Assembly: GCA_963989245.1 (NCBI GenBank)
Contig: OZ022342.1
Location: 35,067,179-35,131,178, forward strand
Direction: 5' to 3'
Length of the DNA: 64,000 nucleotides
Source of the DNA: Nansenia antarctica
Taxonomy: Eukaryota > Chordata > Actinopteri > Argentiniformes > Microstomatidae
Made by a program: the position numbers and the translations under genes. A model generated the notes under the pieces. That model did no database searches. It was given only the letters and a program-made list of their open reading frames with translations, and had not been told where the DNA came from. Below are positions 43,801 through 54,500 of the stretch, piece after piece (position 1 is the stretch's first letter; each line of letters opens with the position of its first letter).

Positions 43801-46470
43801 ATGGATTGTGCATCCAGTGACGCTGAGGAGTCAGGCAGCCTTACCAATGATACAGTGCTCAGTCTGCGAAATAAACATGGGATGTCAAAAGAACTGTACA
43901 ATGCAGTGAGACAGCTGATACCTCAAACGGAGGTTAATGATCCTGCCTTATACATGTGTGTGAGCAGGATGCACAAAGCCGTCACTCAGTTGAAGAAAGG
44001 GAAAAATAAAGAGGAGGTGACAAGATATCTCCAACAGCCATTTAAAATCCCAGTAGCAAGGAAAGACGATGAGAAAGGCCAAGATAAAAAAAAAACTGAC
44101 TCACAGTTAAACAAAGCAGGAAAACTAATGAAGAAAAGAATCACAGGGCTAGAACATGAAAACTCCAAACTAAAAGAGGAAAAGGAACATCTGGAGGTTA
44201 AGCTGGAGGGCACTGTAGAAAAGGACAAATCAGAACAGGAGAAAGCACAGTCAGTATGCAAGACATTAACAGCAACATTGGACGTGACAAATAAAGTAGC
44301 TAGAGTGAGTGCAAAGGTTGCAACAAGCAAGGTGCGCAACCTCAACAAAAAATTAAAGACAAAAGAAGAGCAGGTAAAAACACTAAAAGAAACCATTAAA
44401 GGATTATGTCAAAAGTTAAAAGATGCAGAGAAAGAAAAAGAAATTGCAGAGAAGGAACAGACAACATTTGAGGAAAGACAGAGAGAAACAGAGAGAAAGC
44501 TTGATGAACTCAAACGGAAAATGAAATCCTCTGTTGACAGTTGTCGCAAAAAGAAAAGAAAAATGACAGACAAACAGACCAAGGAAATGCAGGACCAGGA
44601 AGACCTGAATAACACATTATTGGAGCTGGAGGAAAAGCAAAAACTAATTGAAAAAGAAAAAAAAGAGTTAGAGCAACTTAAATGCATAGACACAATTATC
44701 ACCTTTGAAGACGGGAGATACACCAATGAAATCCGGGAGGTCGTAATGGCTCTCTTATCGATGAACGTCTCAATGAGAAAAGTTGATGCAGTGATTAAGA
44801 CTGTGCTAAACAGGTTGGCTGGGCAAGATGTCCAAAAGATCCCAAGCAACTGGCTGAAATCACAGCTTCTGCTTGAAGCTAGAGGTCTGGCAGACATCCA
44901 GGTACGAACTCAGAGGCAGGGGGTTCAGCAGATGACAAACTTCAGAGCCAACAGGCTCACAGCCGCAGAGGACGACCCCCTGCTGGCGGGAAAGCTGAAC
45001 ACCTTCTACGCCCGGTTCGACGAGGGGCGAACGGAGGTAACCACAACACAAACACCACTCTCTCCAGCTCTCAGCAGCCTCACCCTCACAGAGCATGAAG
45101 TGAGACGCGTACTGAAGGCGGTGGACCCCAGGAAAGCCTCGGGGCCGGATGGCGTCCTGGGACGGGTGCTGAGGGACTGCGCCGACCAGCTGGCCGGGGT
45201 TTTCACCAACATCTTCAACCAGTCCCTGTCCCAGGCCACCATCCCACCCTGCCTGAAAACCTCAACTATCATCCCAGTCCCGAATAAAAGCACGGTGAGC
45301 TGCCTAAACGACTACCGCCCGGTGGCACTCACACCAATCATCATGAAGTGCTTCGAGAAACTAGTCCGGGCCCACATACTCACACGCCTCCCGCCCAACC
45401 TGGATCCATACCAGTTCGCCTACAGAGCCCACAGGTCCACAGAGGACGCCATCGCGACGACTCTCCACGCCACTCTATCCCACCTGGAGAGGGGAAACAG
45501 CTACGCGAGACTGCTCTTCGTGGACTTCAGCTCCGCCTTCAACACCATCCTTCCAGACAGGCTAGTGACCAAACTACTAGACCTGGGTCTATCACACTCT
45601 ATATGTGCGTGGATCAAGGACTTCCTGACCGACCGCCCCCAGAGGGTGCGGGTGGGCCCCCACACCTCCACAGCCCTCAGACTCAACACTGGGTCCCCCC
45701 AGGGCTGCGTGCTAAGCCCCATCCTCTACAACCTCTACACCTACGACTTCACCCCCGTCCACCCCAGCAACTCCATCGTTAAGTTTGCAGACGACACCAC
45801 CGTGGTGGGATGCATCTCGGGGGGGGACGAGGCGGCGTACAGGGATGAGGTAGAGCAACTGAGCAAGCTGTGCAAGGTTAACAACCTGCTGCTGAACAAG
45901 TCAAAGACCCAGGAAATCATCGTAGACTTCAGGAGGAAAAAGTCCGAGATCCAGCCCCTGCTCATCGACGGAGAGAGCGTGGAGAGAGTCTCAACCCTCC
46001 GATTCCTGGGGATGCACATGCGGGATGACCTGACCTGGAAGGACAACACAAAAGCCACCATCAAGAGGGCACAACAGCGGCTATACACCCTGAGAGTCCT
46101 CAGGAAGGAACACAGCAAGCAGGAGATACTGGTGACCTTCTACCGCGGCGCAGTGGAGAGCATCCTCACCTACGGCATCTGCAACTGGTTCTCCAGCTGC
46201 ACAACAGCGGAGAGAAATGCGCTACAGAGAGTTGTGAGAACAGCACAGAAGATCACCGGCGCCCCCCTCCCCTCTCTGGAAGAGCTGTACAACACACGCT
46301 GTCTCAGGAAGGCCTCCAAGATCCCCAGGGACCCGACCCACCCTGGGTACGAACAATTTACCAGGCTGCCCTCGAAAAGGCGGTTCAGGACCCTGGCCGC
46401 AAGGACAAACAGACTGAAGAACAGCTTCTACCACAGGGCCGTCCAGGCCCTGAACACAGCAAAGACCTAA
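43801..46470 (+). CDS. Chimeric ORF: coiled-coil protein fused to LINE reverse transcriptase
   Basis: An uninterrupted frame of 889 codons. Residues 1-85: N-terminal domain (LRNKHGMSKELYNAVRQLIP). Residues about 110-305: highly charged coiled coil (KLKEEKEHLEVKLEG, EKKELEQLK). Residues 305-368: a compact conserved-looking block (DGRYTNEIREVVMALLSMNV, then VIKTVLNRLAGQDVQKIPSN). After ADIQ a potential donor (CCAG|GTACGA at 44901) is read through and the frame continues into LINE sequence: RT motifs KASGPDGVLG, VDFSSAFNTI, SPQGCVLSPI, FADDTTVVG and the C-terminal LYNTRCL block, stop at 46468. Endonuclease is absent. Normal splicing at GTACGA would exclude the RT. The N-terminal family is one I have seen only as uncharacterised proteins. 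Confidence 0.7.
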   Translation: MDCASSDAEESGSLTNDTVLSLRNKHGMSKELYNAVRQLIPQTEVNDPALYMCVSRMHKAVTQLKKGKNKEEVTRYLQQPFKIPVARKDDEKGQDKKKTDSQLNKAGKLMKKRITGLEHENSKLKEEKEHLEVKLEGTVEKDKSEQEKAQSVCKTLTATLDVTNKVARVSAKVATSKVRNLNKKLKTKEEQVKTLKETIKGLCQKLKDAEKEKEIAEKEQTTFEERQRETERKLDELKRKMKSSVDSCRKKKRKMTDKQTKEMQDQEDLNNTLLELEEKQKLIEKEKKELEQLKCIDTIITFEDGRYTNEIREVVMALLSMNVSMRKVDAVIKTVLNRLAGQDVQKIPSNWLKSQLLLEARGLADIQVRTQRQGVQQMTNFRANRLTAAEDDPLLAGKLNTFYARFDEGRTEVTTTQTPLSPALSSLTLTEHEVRRVLKAVDPRKASGPDGVLGRVLRDCADQLAGVFTNIFNQSLSQATIPPCLKTSTIIPVPNKSTVSCLNDYRPVALTPIIMKCFEKLVRAHILTRLPPNLDPYQFAYRAHRSTEDAIATTLHATLSHLERGNSYARLLFVDFSSAFNTILPDRLVTKLLDLGLSHSICAWIKDFLTDRPQRVRVGPHTSTALRLNTGSPQGCVLSPILYNLYTYDFTPVHPSNSIVKFADDTTVVGCISGGDEAAYRDEVEQLSKLCKVNNLLLNKSKTQEIIVDFRRKKSEIQPLLIDGESVERVSTLRFLGMHMRDDLTWKDNTKATIKRAQQRLYTLRVLRKEHSKQEILVTFYRGAVESILTYGICNWFSSCTTAERNALQRVVRTAQKITGAPLPSLEELYNTRCLRKASKIPRDPTHPGYEQFTRLPSKRRFRTLAARTNRLKNSFYHRAVQALNTAKT

Positions 46471-46852
46471 GTTCTGGGCCCTGGACAGTTTGGACGGATT
46501 GATGGCAGCTGCTGGACTGAAAAAATCAGGTGTAGTGCTGAGGCACAAACATGTACATTTCAAGCCTGCAAACTGCGACACTTTAAATAAATGTGGAATA
46601 ATACTATTGTGCAATATGACAACCCTAGTCGTCTGTCTGTACAGTATAGTACAGTGGATAGTGTACATAGCCTTTATTTATGTAAACCAGCTCCTTCCCT
46701 TCTTGTGATTTTTTTTCTTTTTTTCTAAAAGTTTTTTTTTTTTCCTTTCCTAACACCAGGGGAGCCACCCCTCCTTAATTTCGTTGTTTGGTACCTGTAC
46801 TGTAGCAATGACAATAAAGTCCATTCATCCATTCATTCATTCATTCATTCAT
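44915..46852 (+). mobile_element. 5'-truncated LINE of the LINE-1 family
   Basis: It begins within the ORF just upstream of the RT domain (ggcagggggttcagca, equivalent to 35065 of the full-length copy) and runs to (ATTC)n at 46852. Its RT frame is intact, unlike that of the full-length copy. Confidence 0.88.
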
Positions 46853-47580
46853 AGCTGTCCTTTGATCATATATGATCTTTGATTATAACTCATTGTTTAT
46901 TAAATAAATAAATAGCCTATATGAAAATGGGCTTTTCATAACTCATGCATGGTCACAATACTGATTCGCCTATTATAGAAATAGTTTTCATAATATGGAT
47001 TTTAAATCACAATTATTTATGAATTAATCACATATGACTTAAAATCAACACAAAGGGAGCATTGTTAATTATACTATAATAGTATACTATAATAAGTTAA
47101 CACTTTATTTTAAGTGATTGGGGTGAATGGAGCTGTTAAAACGGTTTTTAATCAAGATTTTCCCACCGATTTGCGTAAATTAACACATACATTTGCATAT
47201 TATTCATTAAATTAGCATAATATTTTTATATTTATTTGTTGTAAATGTCATGCATAGTAGTTTCTATCATCCCTAAAAATGTCATTACAGTGTGACCAAC
47301 CTATCTTAAGCTATGAAGTAAAGTATGTAAAATATAGTGATAAAAAGGTCCATTTGGTGCCATTCCGGAAGACAGGTGTCCATTGTTAGGTGCGCGACCT
47401 TTTTGACCTGTCTTGGTTCACAAAATGGGTTGTATCTCAGCAACCGTATGTCCTATCATCATAAAACAAAGTGCTCTGTGCTCCTGAGAGTATGCTCTAG
47501 AACAATGTATATCAATTGTACCAGCAGAAGCAATCTTTAAAATTGGTACCTAACACCCTACGAGAGAGTCTGGAATCTGT
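46853..47580. other. Stretch without a recognised gene
   Basis: AT-rich sequence between the LINE and the right inverted end. I found no continuation of the coiled-coil protein on either strand. Confidence 0.5.
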
Positions 47581-47881
47581 CGTTCCCCAAGCCCATTTTC
47601 CGAGCAGGTTGTCGGGAGAGTTGATTGCACAATTGAAGAGAATTGAATCTTAACACACCTCACACCACAGGATTTTGTTATAGGAAAATGTTAAGATCCA
47701 TCTGATAATCGGGCGTTTTCTGTCGTTTTCAGACATCCGAAAATCGCCCTGAAAATCCTTATGTGTGTACCCTGCATAACTTGCAAAACCCCCTAAACCC
47801 CCCCTGTCTAGCTGGCTCTTCTGTGCCGGTGCCCCTAAATGGTACACGAACACGCCACCCCCCAGGATGAGTGTGAGTCAA

Positions 47882-48150
47882 AAAATGTATAGGGGTCTAA
47901 TACATTTTTAGATAACAAAATCTAAATTTAAGTGTCTTTGTTGGACAATCTACTCTGTATACTGCAAGTATAGCTATCTAGATTTCGGGTGGAGAAGCGG
48001 CGAAAACAGGCAGCGCCAGCTCTCTCGACCCGCATTTTTTGAAAAGTCTTAGGAGTATGATCAATGTAATGTTAGCTAGCTACCTCTAAACATGGATTTG
48101 GCTGGGCATAAATTAATTCATTTGAGGTGGTAGACACAGTCTGTTATAGG
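47882..48150. repeat. Dispersed repeat D, copy 1
   Basis: It shares long blocks with 59858-60075, for example aagtgtctttg, gacaatct, tacctctaaacatggatttg and gctgggcat. Unclassified. Confidence 0.7.
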
Positions 48151-48190
48151 GAAATAACGTCGAAAAACAGCGTAGCTTATTTCGGGGGTA

Positions 48191-48463
48191 TCATGACAAT
48201 TTATCTGGGGCTAATATCATACCTTGCACAGCACCACGACCTGCCGTTACGGCTCTAGAAGGGCCAGGGCGGATCAGCAGCTGTTCAGCTGGAGATGCTC
48301 GGGGAGCGGGAGCAGGGTGTGGGGCTGGAGGTGCTCCGGGAGCGGGAGCAGGGTGTGGGGCTGGAGGTGCTAGGGGAGCGGGAGCAGGGTGTGATGCGGG
48401 AGGGAGACTAGTCCCTTCCATGGCATTAGCTGCCTGCCGCAGCAAATCTGCCCATGTCAACAT
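48191..48463 (-). CDS. Proline-rich ORF with 39-bp repeats, possible 5' exon
   Basis: The ATG at 48463 opens MLTWADLLRQAANAMEG, then three units of a 13-residue repeat around PAPHPAPAPGAP, then EQLLIRPGPSRAVTAGRGAV. A start of this type is seen in some transposon gag/transposase genes, but I cannot assign it. The repeat alone could keep the frame open, so coding is uncertain. Confidence 0.3.
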   Translation of the reverse strand: MLTWADLLRQAANAMEGTSLPPASHPAPAPLAPPAPHPAPAPGAPPAPHPAPAPRASPAEQLLIRPGPSRAVTAGRGAVQGMILAPDKLS

Positions 48464-48464
48464 T

Positions 48465-48780
48465 TTTAAGGCTAGGCTATGCTATGCTATGATATAATAA
48501 GGCTAGGCTATGATACTAAATACTATACTATATACTATATACTACACTATATAACTATACTATATAATGATAATATATAAAGGCTATGATACTAGCTATG
48601 ATATGATAAAGGCTAGGCTAATACTATAAGGCTAGGCTATATATTATATAAATAATATACTATATACTACACTAACTATAATATATACTACACTATATAA
48701 CTATACTATATAACTATATAATACACTATATAATGACAAATATACTATATAAAGGCTATAAATGCTAAGGCTAGGCTGAG
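48465..48780. repeat. AT-rich low-complexity tract
   Basis: Irregular repetition of tatactata and ggctaggctatgata motifs. No gene seen. Confidence 0.7.
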
Positions 48781-48913
48781 GAAAGGCTGGAGACACACAA
48801 TAGGCAACAAGTGCAGCAATTGGCGAAAGGGCAAACTGTACAGATGTTACAGTTTTTATAGTCTCTTACAGCTCCCCCCCCCCCCCCCCCCCCGTGCCAA
48901 AAACTCATGTCGG

Positions 48914-49050
48914 AATGGAATACAATGCAAATTACACCGGATATCGAAAAGCAATGCAAATTAGTACCGTGGCAACACTCGAATGGAATACAATGCAAAT
49001 TACACCGGATATCGAAAAGCAATGCAAATTAGCACCGTGGCAACACTCGA
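48914..49050. repeat. 68-bp tandem duplication
   Basis: Two nearly identical units beginning atggaatacaatgcaaatta and containing caccggatatcgaaaagcaa. A C-run (about 48876-48893) lies just before. Confidence 0.85.
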
Positions 49051-49340
49051 ATGAAATACACTCATCACCAAATGTAATACGCTGCGCTCAAATGTAATAC
49101 ACATGCGCAATGGAATACACTCATGACCAAATGTAATACGCTGCGCTCAAATGTAATACACATGCGCAATGGAATACACTCGTGACCAAATGTAATACGC
49201 TGGGCTCAAATGTAATACACATGCTCAATGGAATACACTCATGACCAAATGTAATACGCTGCGCTCAAATGTAATACACATGCTCAATGGAATACACTCA
49301 TGACCAAATGTAATGCGCTTCGCTCAAATGTAATACACAA
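49051..49340. repeat. 59-bp tandem array, about 4.8 units
   Basis: Each unit starts atggaatacactcatgacca and contains aatgtaatacgctgcgctca and aatgtaatacacatgc. It shares the atggaatacac start with the 68-bp array, so one probably evolved from the other. Confidence 0.88.
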
Positions 49341-50450
49341 TGATTTCATTTTGGCACAAATATGCCGTATTTTTGCATTGTATTTAGTGTTACACGTGTA
49401 TTGCATTCCGATGTGTGTATTGCATTCCGATGTGTGTATTGCATTTGAATGGGGCACGATCCGCCCTCCATAGTTTTGGTCCAGAAAAAGCACTTTCTAA
49501 AATAGAGTGTCCTACCCGACACTCACTTTGCATATACAAATGTTGTTACAGCCAGAGGTGCTTTGTAGTTTCAAAAAGGATGTATTTACAAAAAAACAAC
49601 AACAACAAAACAGCAAGAAGAGTATAAATGTAGACAGGTAGATATATAGTAACTGAAACACAGCATAAAATAAATTGTAAGAGCTACAGTAACGTTACGG
49701 GGGGAAAAACATAAAAAACAACAAACAAACCTGAAAGGAAACTATTGTCTCCCATCCCATAACCCCATCCCCTCCCTGCCAGTCATCCCATAACCCCCAT
49801 TGTTTCTTTACTTATTAACATTTTTACATGTAGAAAATTCTAAAAATATTATTCAAAAAGACAACATATGTGCCAGCCAAGTAAGTAATGTTATTCATAA
49901 ACAAGCTACTTTATTTTTCATTGAACACAATCTAGTCGATATTTCCATGAACATGAGCTGCTCCCCTTTGAACTTAAACCATTGTCATTTCAGTTACATT
50001 TAGTCAAATTAAACATTCGACTCACTGAAACCCTTTGCATTTTAATGACACTTTACAAACTGGCCTGTTACAGTTTTTCTCAATCGTTTAAACACGTTTC
50101 CAAAGACTAGTTCTCAAAACTCTAAACTGACAAGAGCTGACCATTTTTGTCAAAACTCACAAATCTCTTCTCAAAACAGATTCTTTCCATGAAAACGATA
50201 CACACAGCTATATGAATATCTCTTACAGAGCATCAATTAAACGCTGTTGTGCTACATTTCAAACACTACCACAAAATAGTGTTTATATATGTTTTGTCTT
50301 CATAAGGCCATGTTACATATTCAAATGTGTAATTTTGCTTCGTTTTTCATATTTCTTTTTAAGTTTTGGGTTTTTGATCCAAAATAGGTTTCAATGTTGT
50401 GGTACATCCATACATATATATTGCCATATAGTACTGTGAATATACTGTAT
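49341..50450. other. Stretch without a recognised gene
   Basis: Non-coding. From 50066 (ttacagtttttctcaatcgt) it resembles the end of an unclassified fish DNA element, and the Gypsy copy at 50451 seems to be inserted in it. Confidence 0.4.
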
Positions 50451-50687
50451 TGTAGTGACTACATTATGGGTTCATGTTCTCCTCTTACTGTTGGTTGTGT
50501 AGTGGGAGGGAACCAGTTCTGGCACTAGGGGCAGAGGGGAGGATTATTAACGTTGCAACTTCCTGTTTAGAGACAACAGTTTTGGTGATCTATTTTTCTG
50601 GTCCTGTACTGAGAGTACAAGTTGTTATTTTGATTAAACAGTTATCATTACGTTGCCTACGTCTTTCCTTTTTCCTCCGGCACTACA
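50451..50687 (+). repeat. 5' LTR of Gypsy B copy 2
   Basis: 237 bp; one extra T (gatctatttttctgg) relative to its 3' partner. Confidence 0.95.
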
Positions 50688-50763
50688 CTGGTGACCCCGA
50701 CGTGGATTTTTGTTAACGTAATTGTGTACAAAAACCAGCGAACGAACATTACAATCCTGCAAA

Positions 50764-51516
50764 ATGTCCGGGCGAGGAAGACGTTCAAACCAGCGGCAGC
50801 CATCACCATCCCCTGTCAGGGTAACGCGTGGTGCGCACACTCCCACTCTCAAGCTACCAGAGTTCTGGGACTCAACGCCTGCTGCATGGTTTGCTATTGT
50901 AGAGGCACATTTCAACAAAAGTGACATCGATGACGACGACGACCGGTACAACCATGCTGTGGCAATGTTGGGCAGCTCCACCGCAGCTCGAGTGGTAGGT
51001 TTTTTGTCTGCTCCCCCGACGACGAACAAATATGAGCGCCTCAAGGCCCTGCTTCTAGAGACGTTTGAACTGTCCACTGCGGAGAGGGTGCGTCGCCTAT
51101 TTGCCATGTCGGACTTGGGTGACGAGAGGCCTTCTGCGCGCATGGAGAGGATGCTAAACCTGCTCGGTACAGAAGACCCCATGATCCTCTTCACAGAGCT
51201 GTTCATGCGCACATTGCCAGCTCAAGTTAGGATGGCGCTGGCCAACACCGCCATCATGGAGCCCCGCGCCCTGGCCAGGGAGGCGGACCGGTTCGTCTTG
51301 GCCATGCCTCAACGGTCCCCCGACCTGCTCGCTCCCGCGGCCGCCCCACCACCCGACCGCCGCAGGAGAGCGAAGGATGACGCCAGACCTTCTGGCCAGC
51401 AGGGTAACGCTGCGGGCCATTGTTTCTACCACGCCACTTTTGGCGCCAAGGCCAAACGGTGCCGCTCACCCTGCACCTTCGGACCGACGGGAAACGGCGG
51501 GGCCGGCACTCAGTAG
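50764..51516 (+). CDS. Gypsy B gag (copy 2)
   Basis: Same product as the gag at 16031-16783: basic N terminus, capsid-like helical region and the C-terminal CFYHATFGAKAKRCRSPC zinc motif. The translations of the two copies appear identical, and only silent changes are seen. The gag stop lies inside the pol overlap. Confidence 0.9.
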   Translation: MSGRGRRSNQRQPSPSPVRVTRGAHTPTLKLPEFWDSTPAAWFAIVEAHFNKSDIDDDDDRYNHAVAMLGSSTAARVVGFLSAPPTTNKYERLKALLLETFELSTAERVRRLFAMSDLGDERPSARMERMLNLLGTEDPMILFTELFMRTLPAQVRMALANTAIMEPRALAREADRFVLAMPQRSPDLLAPAAAPPPDRRRRAKDDARPSGQQGNAAGHCFYHATFGAKAKRCRSPCTFGPTGNGGAGTQ

Positions 51517-54500
51517 TGGCCCTGAGCGCTGGCGTCACCAACAGGCTGCTCTTCATACAAGACACCGCCTCTGGTCGCAGTTTCCTTTGTGACACAGGTG
51601 CCCAGAGGAGCATCATTCCGGCAGAGAGATCGGATGTGGCGAAGGAGGAGCGTGGTCCGCAGTTGGCAGGCGCGGACGGCACACCTATCTGCTCTTATGG
51701 CACTAGGGCGGTGGACGTGTGCTTCGGAGGGCAATGCTTTTCGTGGGATTTTGTCATAGCGGCTGTCACATTTCCCCTCCTTGGTGCGGATTTTCTGTGC
51801 GCCCACAACCTGTTGGTGGACGTGGGGAACAGGCGCCTGGTCAACTCACAGACTTTCGCTTCCTTCGCCTGTACGCAGGGGGAGGCGGTCTACAGCGGGT
51901 GGTCCAATACGCTCGCCGAAAGTGACCAGTACCTTCGGCTGCTCGCCGAATTCCCCGACCTTACCAAGCCCACCTTCTCCGCGCCCACGGTGAAACACGG
52001 AGTGGAGCACCACATCGAGACCGAGGGGCCTCCCCTCCACGCCAGGGCCAGGCGCCTCAACCCGGAGAAGCTGGCCATCGCCAGGGCGGAGTTTGCGCAT
52101 ATGGAGCAGGTGGGCATCGTTCGGCGCTCGAGCAGCCCCTGGGCGTCTCCCCTGCACATCGTCCCTAAGTCAGACGGCGGGTGGCGCCCATGTGGGGACT
52201 ACCGCCGCCTCAACGACGCGTCCAAGCCTGACCGCTACCCGGTCCCACATGTCCAGGACTTTTCAGCGAACCTGGCAGGCAAACGCTTCTTCTCCAAAGT
52301 GGACCTGGTACGGGGGTACCATCAGGTGCCGGTGCACCCCGAGGACGTCCCTAAGACGGCCGTAATCACGCCATTTGGACTCTTCGAGTTTCTGCGGATG
52401 CCGTTCGGCCTGAAGAACGCAGCGCAGACCTTCCAACGCCTCATGCACTCGGTGCTCCGGGACCTACCATTCCTCTTCGTCTACTTGGATGACATCCTCG
52501 TCGCAAGCACCACGGAGGAGGAGCACCTGTCCCACCTCCGGGCCCTTTTCACACGGCTCAGCCAACATGGGCTGATTGTCAATCCGGCGAAGTGTGAGTT
52601 CGGACGGAACACCATCGACTTTCTCGGGCACCGGGTCTCCGCAGAGGGGGTGACCCCCCTCCCCTCGAAGGTGGAAGCTGTCGCTGCTTTCCCGCGCCCC
52701 AGCACAATCAGCGAGCTCAAGGGGTTCATCGGGATGGTAACCTTCTACTATCGCTTCCTCCACCACATCGCTCACATCCTGCGGCCTCTGTACGATGCCC
52801 AGAAGGGCAAGACTCTGAAGCAGCCGGTGGACTGGACGGCGGAGCGTGTCAAAGCCTTTCAGGACACCAAGGCGGCCCTGGCCCGCGCTGCCATGTTGGC
52901 CCACCCCTCGCCCTCGGCACCCACTGCTCTCACCACGGACGCCTCTGACTTTGCTGTGGGAGCGGTGTACGAACAGTGGGTTGGGGACGCCTGGCAGCCT
53001 CTTGCATTCTTCAGCCGCCAGCTGTCTCCCAGAGAGCAAAGGTACAGCACATTCGACAGGGAGCTCCTCGGGCTGTGGCTTGCTGTCAGACACTTCCGTT
53101 TTTTACTGGAGGGCCGCGAGTTTACGGCCTACGTGGACCACAAGCCACTCACGCACGCCATGTCCAAGGTGGCGGAGCCGTGGTCCGACCGCCAACAGCG
53201 CCAGCTCGCCTACATATCCGAGTTCACCACAGACATCCAGCACGTTGCTGGGAAGTCCAACCAGGTCGCGGATTGTCTCTCCAGGGCGGTGGTTGGTGCG
53301 GTCCAACTGGGTTTGGACTACGCGCGCATGGCTGCAGACCAGGCCGCCGACCCCGCCGTCCAGGCTCTCAAGTTGTCGGACACAGGACTGCGCCTAGAAG
53401 AGGTGGTTTTCGGTGACGCAGGGGCCACGCTCCTGTGCGACGTCTCCATGGGTCAGCCACGACCGGTGGTCCCCGCCAACTGGAGGCGCCCCGCCTTCGA
53501 GGCGATACACGGCTTGTCTCACCCTGGTAGGAAACCGTCCTCACGGCTGGTGTCAGAGAAATTCGTCTGGCATGGGCTCAAGAGGGATGTGAGGGCCTGG
53601 GTAGACACGTGCATCGCCTGCCAGCGCGCCAAGGTGCATCGACACGTCAAGGCCCCCCTGGAGCAGTTCTCTGTGCCTGAGCGGAGGTTCGATCATGTAA
53701 ACGTGGACCTGGTAGGGCCGCTGCCCCCCTCGCACGGATACACCTATCTCTTTACCATGGTGGACAGGACGACTCGCTGGCCGGAGGCAGTTCCGCTCTC
53801 CTCAACGACAGCCCCCGACCTGGCCCGGGCGTTCATCGCGGTGTGGGTCTCCCGCTACGGCACCCCTGCTGATCTCTCCTCTGACCGTGGCTCACAGTTT
53901 ACTTCAGAGCTGTGGGCAGCGGTGGCGGAGAATCTGGGGGTCAAGCTCCACCGCACAACCGCCTATCACCCGCAGGCGAACGGGCTCTGTGAGCGTTTCC
54001 ATCGATCCATGAAGGCCGCCCTTCGAGCCAGCCTCACGGACAGCAACTGGCTTGACAAGCTGCCGTGGGTCATGCTGGGGCTCAGGACAGCGCCTAAGGA
54101 GGACCTCCAGTCGTCGTCCGCTGAGCTGGTGTTTGGACAGCCGCTGCGGGTCCCCGGTGACTTCATTCCCAAGTCAACGGAGCCCTGGTCCGCCGCCGCT
54201 CAGCGCGCCTCCCTGCTGGACAGCGCCAGGACCTTCGTCCCGGTCCCGACTACGCAGCATGGTGTCCCTACTTCGAGGGTGCCCCCGGAGCTGCACTCAG
54301 CGAGGTTCGTTTTCATTCGTCATGATGGCCACAGGACTCCACTACGTCCTCCTTATGACGGGCCTTTCCGTGTCATCGAGGCCGGAGCCAAGAACTTCAT
54401 GGTTGACATGGGGGGTAGGCCTGAGTGTGTGTCCGTTGATCGCCTCAAACCGGCCCACTTGGACCTTGAACTGCCCCTGGACTTGGCCCTGCCACCGCGC

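Larger units (their letters stand above)
40012..47778. mobile_element. Unassigned large element with about 190-bp inverted ends
   Basis: The left end begins GCGGGGTACACACAT (interrupted by an insertion at 40024) and continues at 41521-41703. The right end, 47585-47778, is its reverse complement with about 85-90% agreement by eye, ending ATGTGTGTACCCTGC. Shared blocks include cgattttcggatgtctgaaa, ttttcctataacaaaatcct and cgacaacctgctcggaaaat. Between them lies a spliced gene for a coiled-coil protein (42361-44904) and a LINE insertion. No target duplication is clear (taact is near both sides). The superfamily is unknown to me. Confidence 0.6.

Noticed and set aside
40004..47786. Target duplication TAACT at the borders of the 7.8-kb element
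   Set aside because: The motif is near both borders but not directly adjacent to the inverted ends, so I do not count it as a target duplication.
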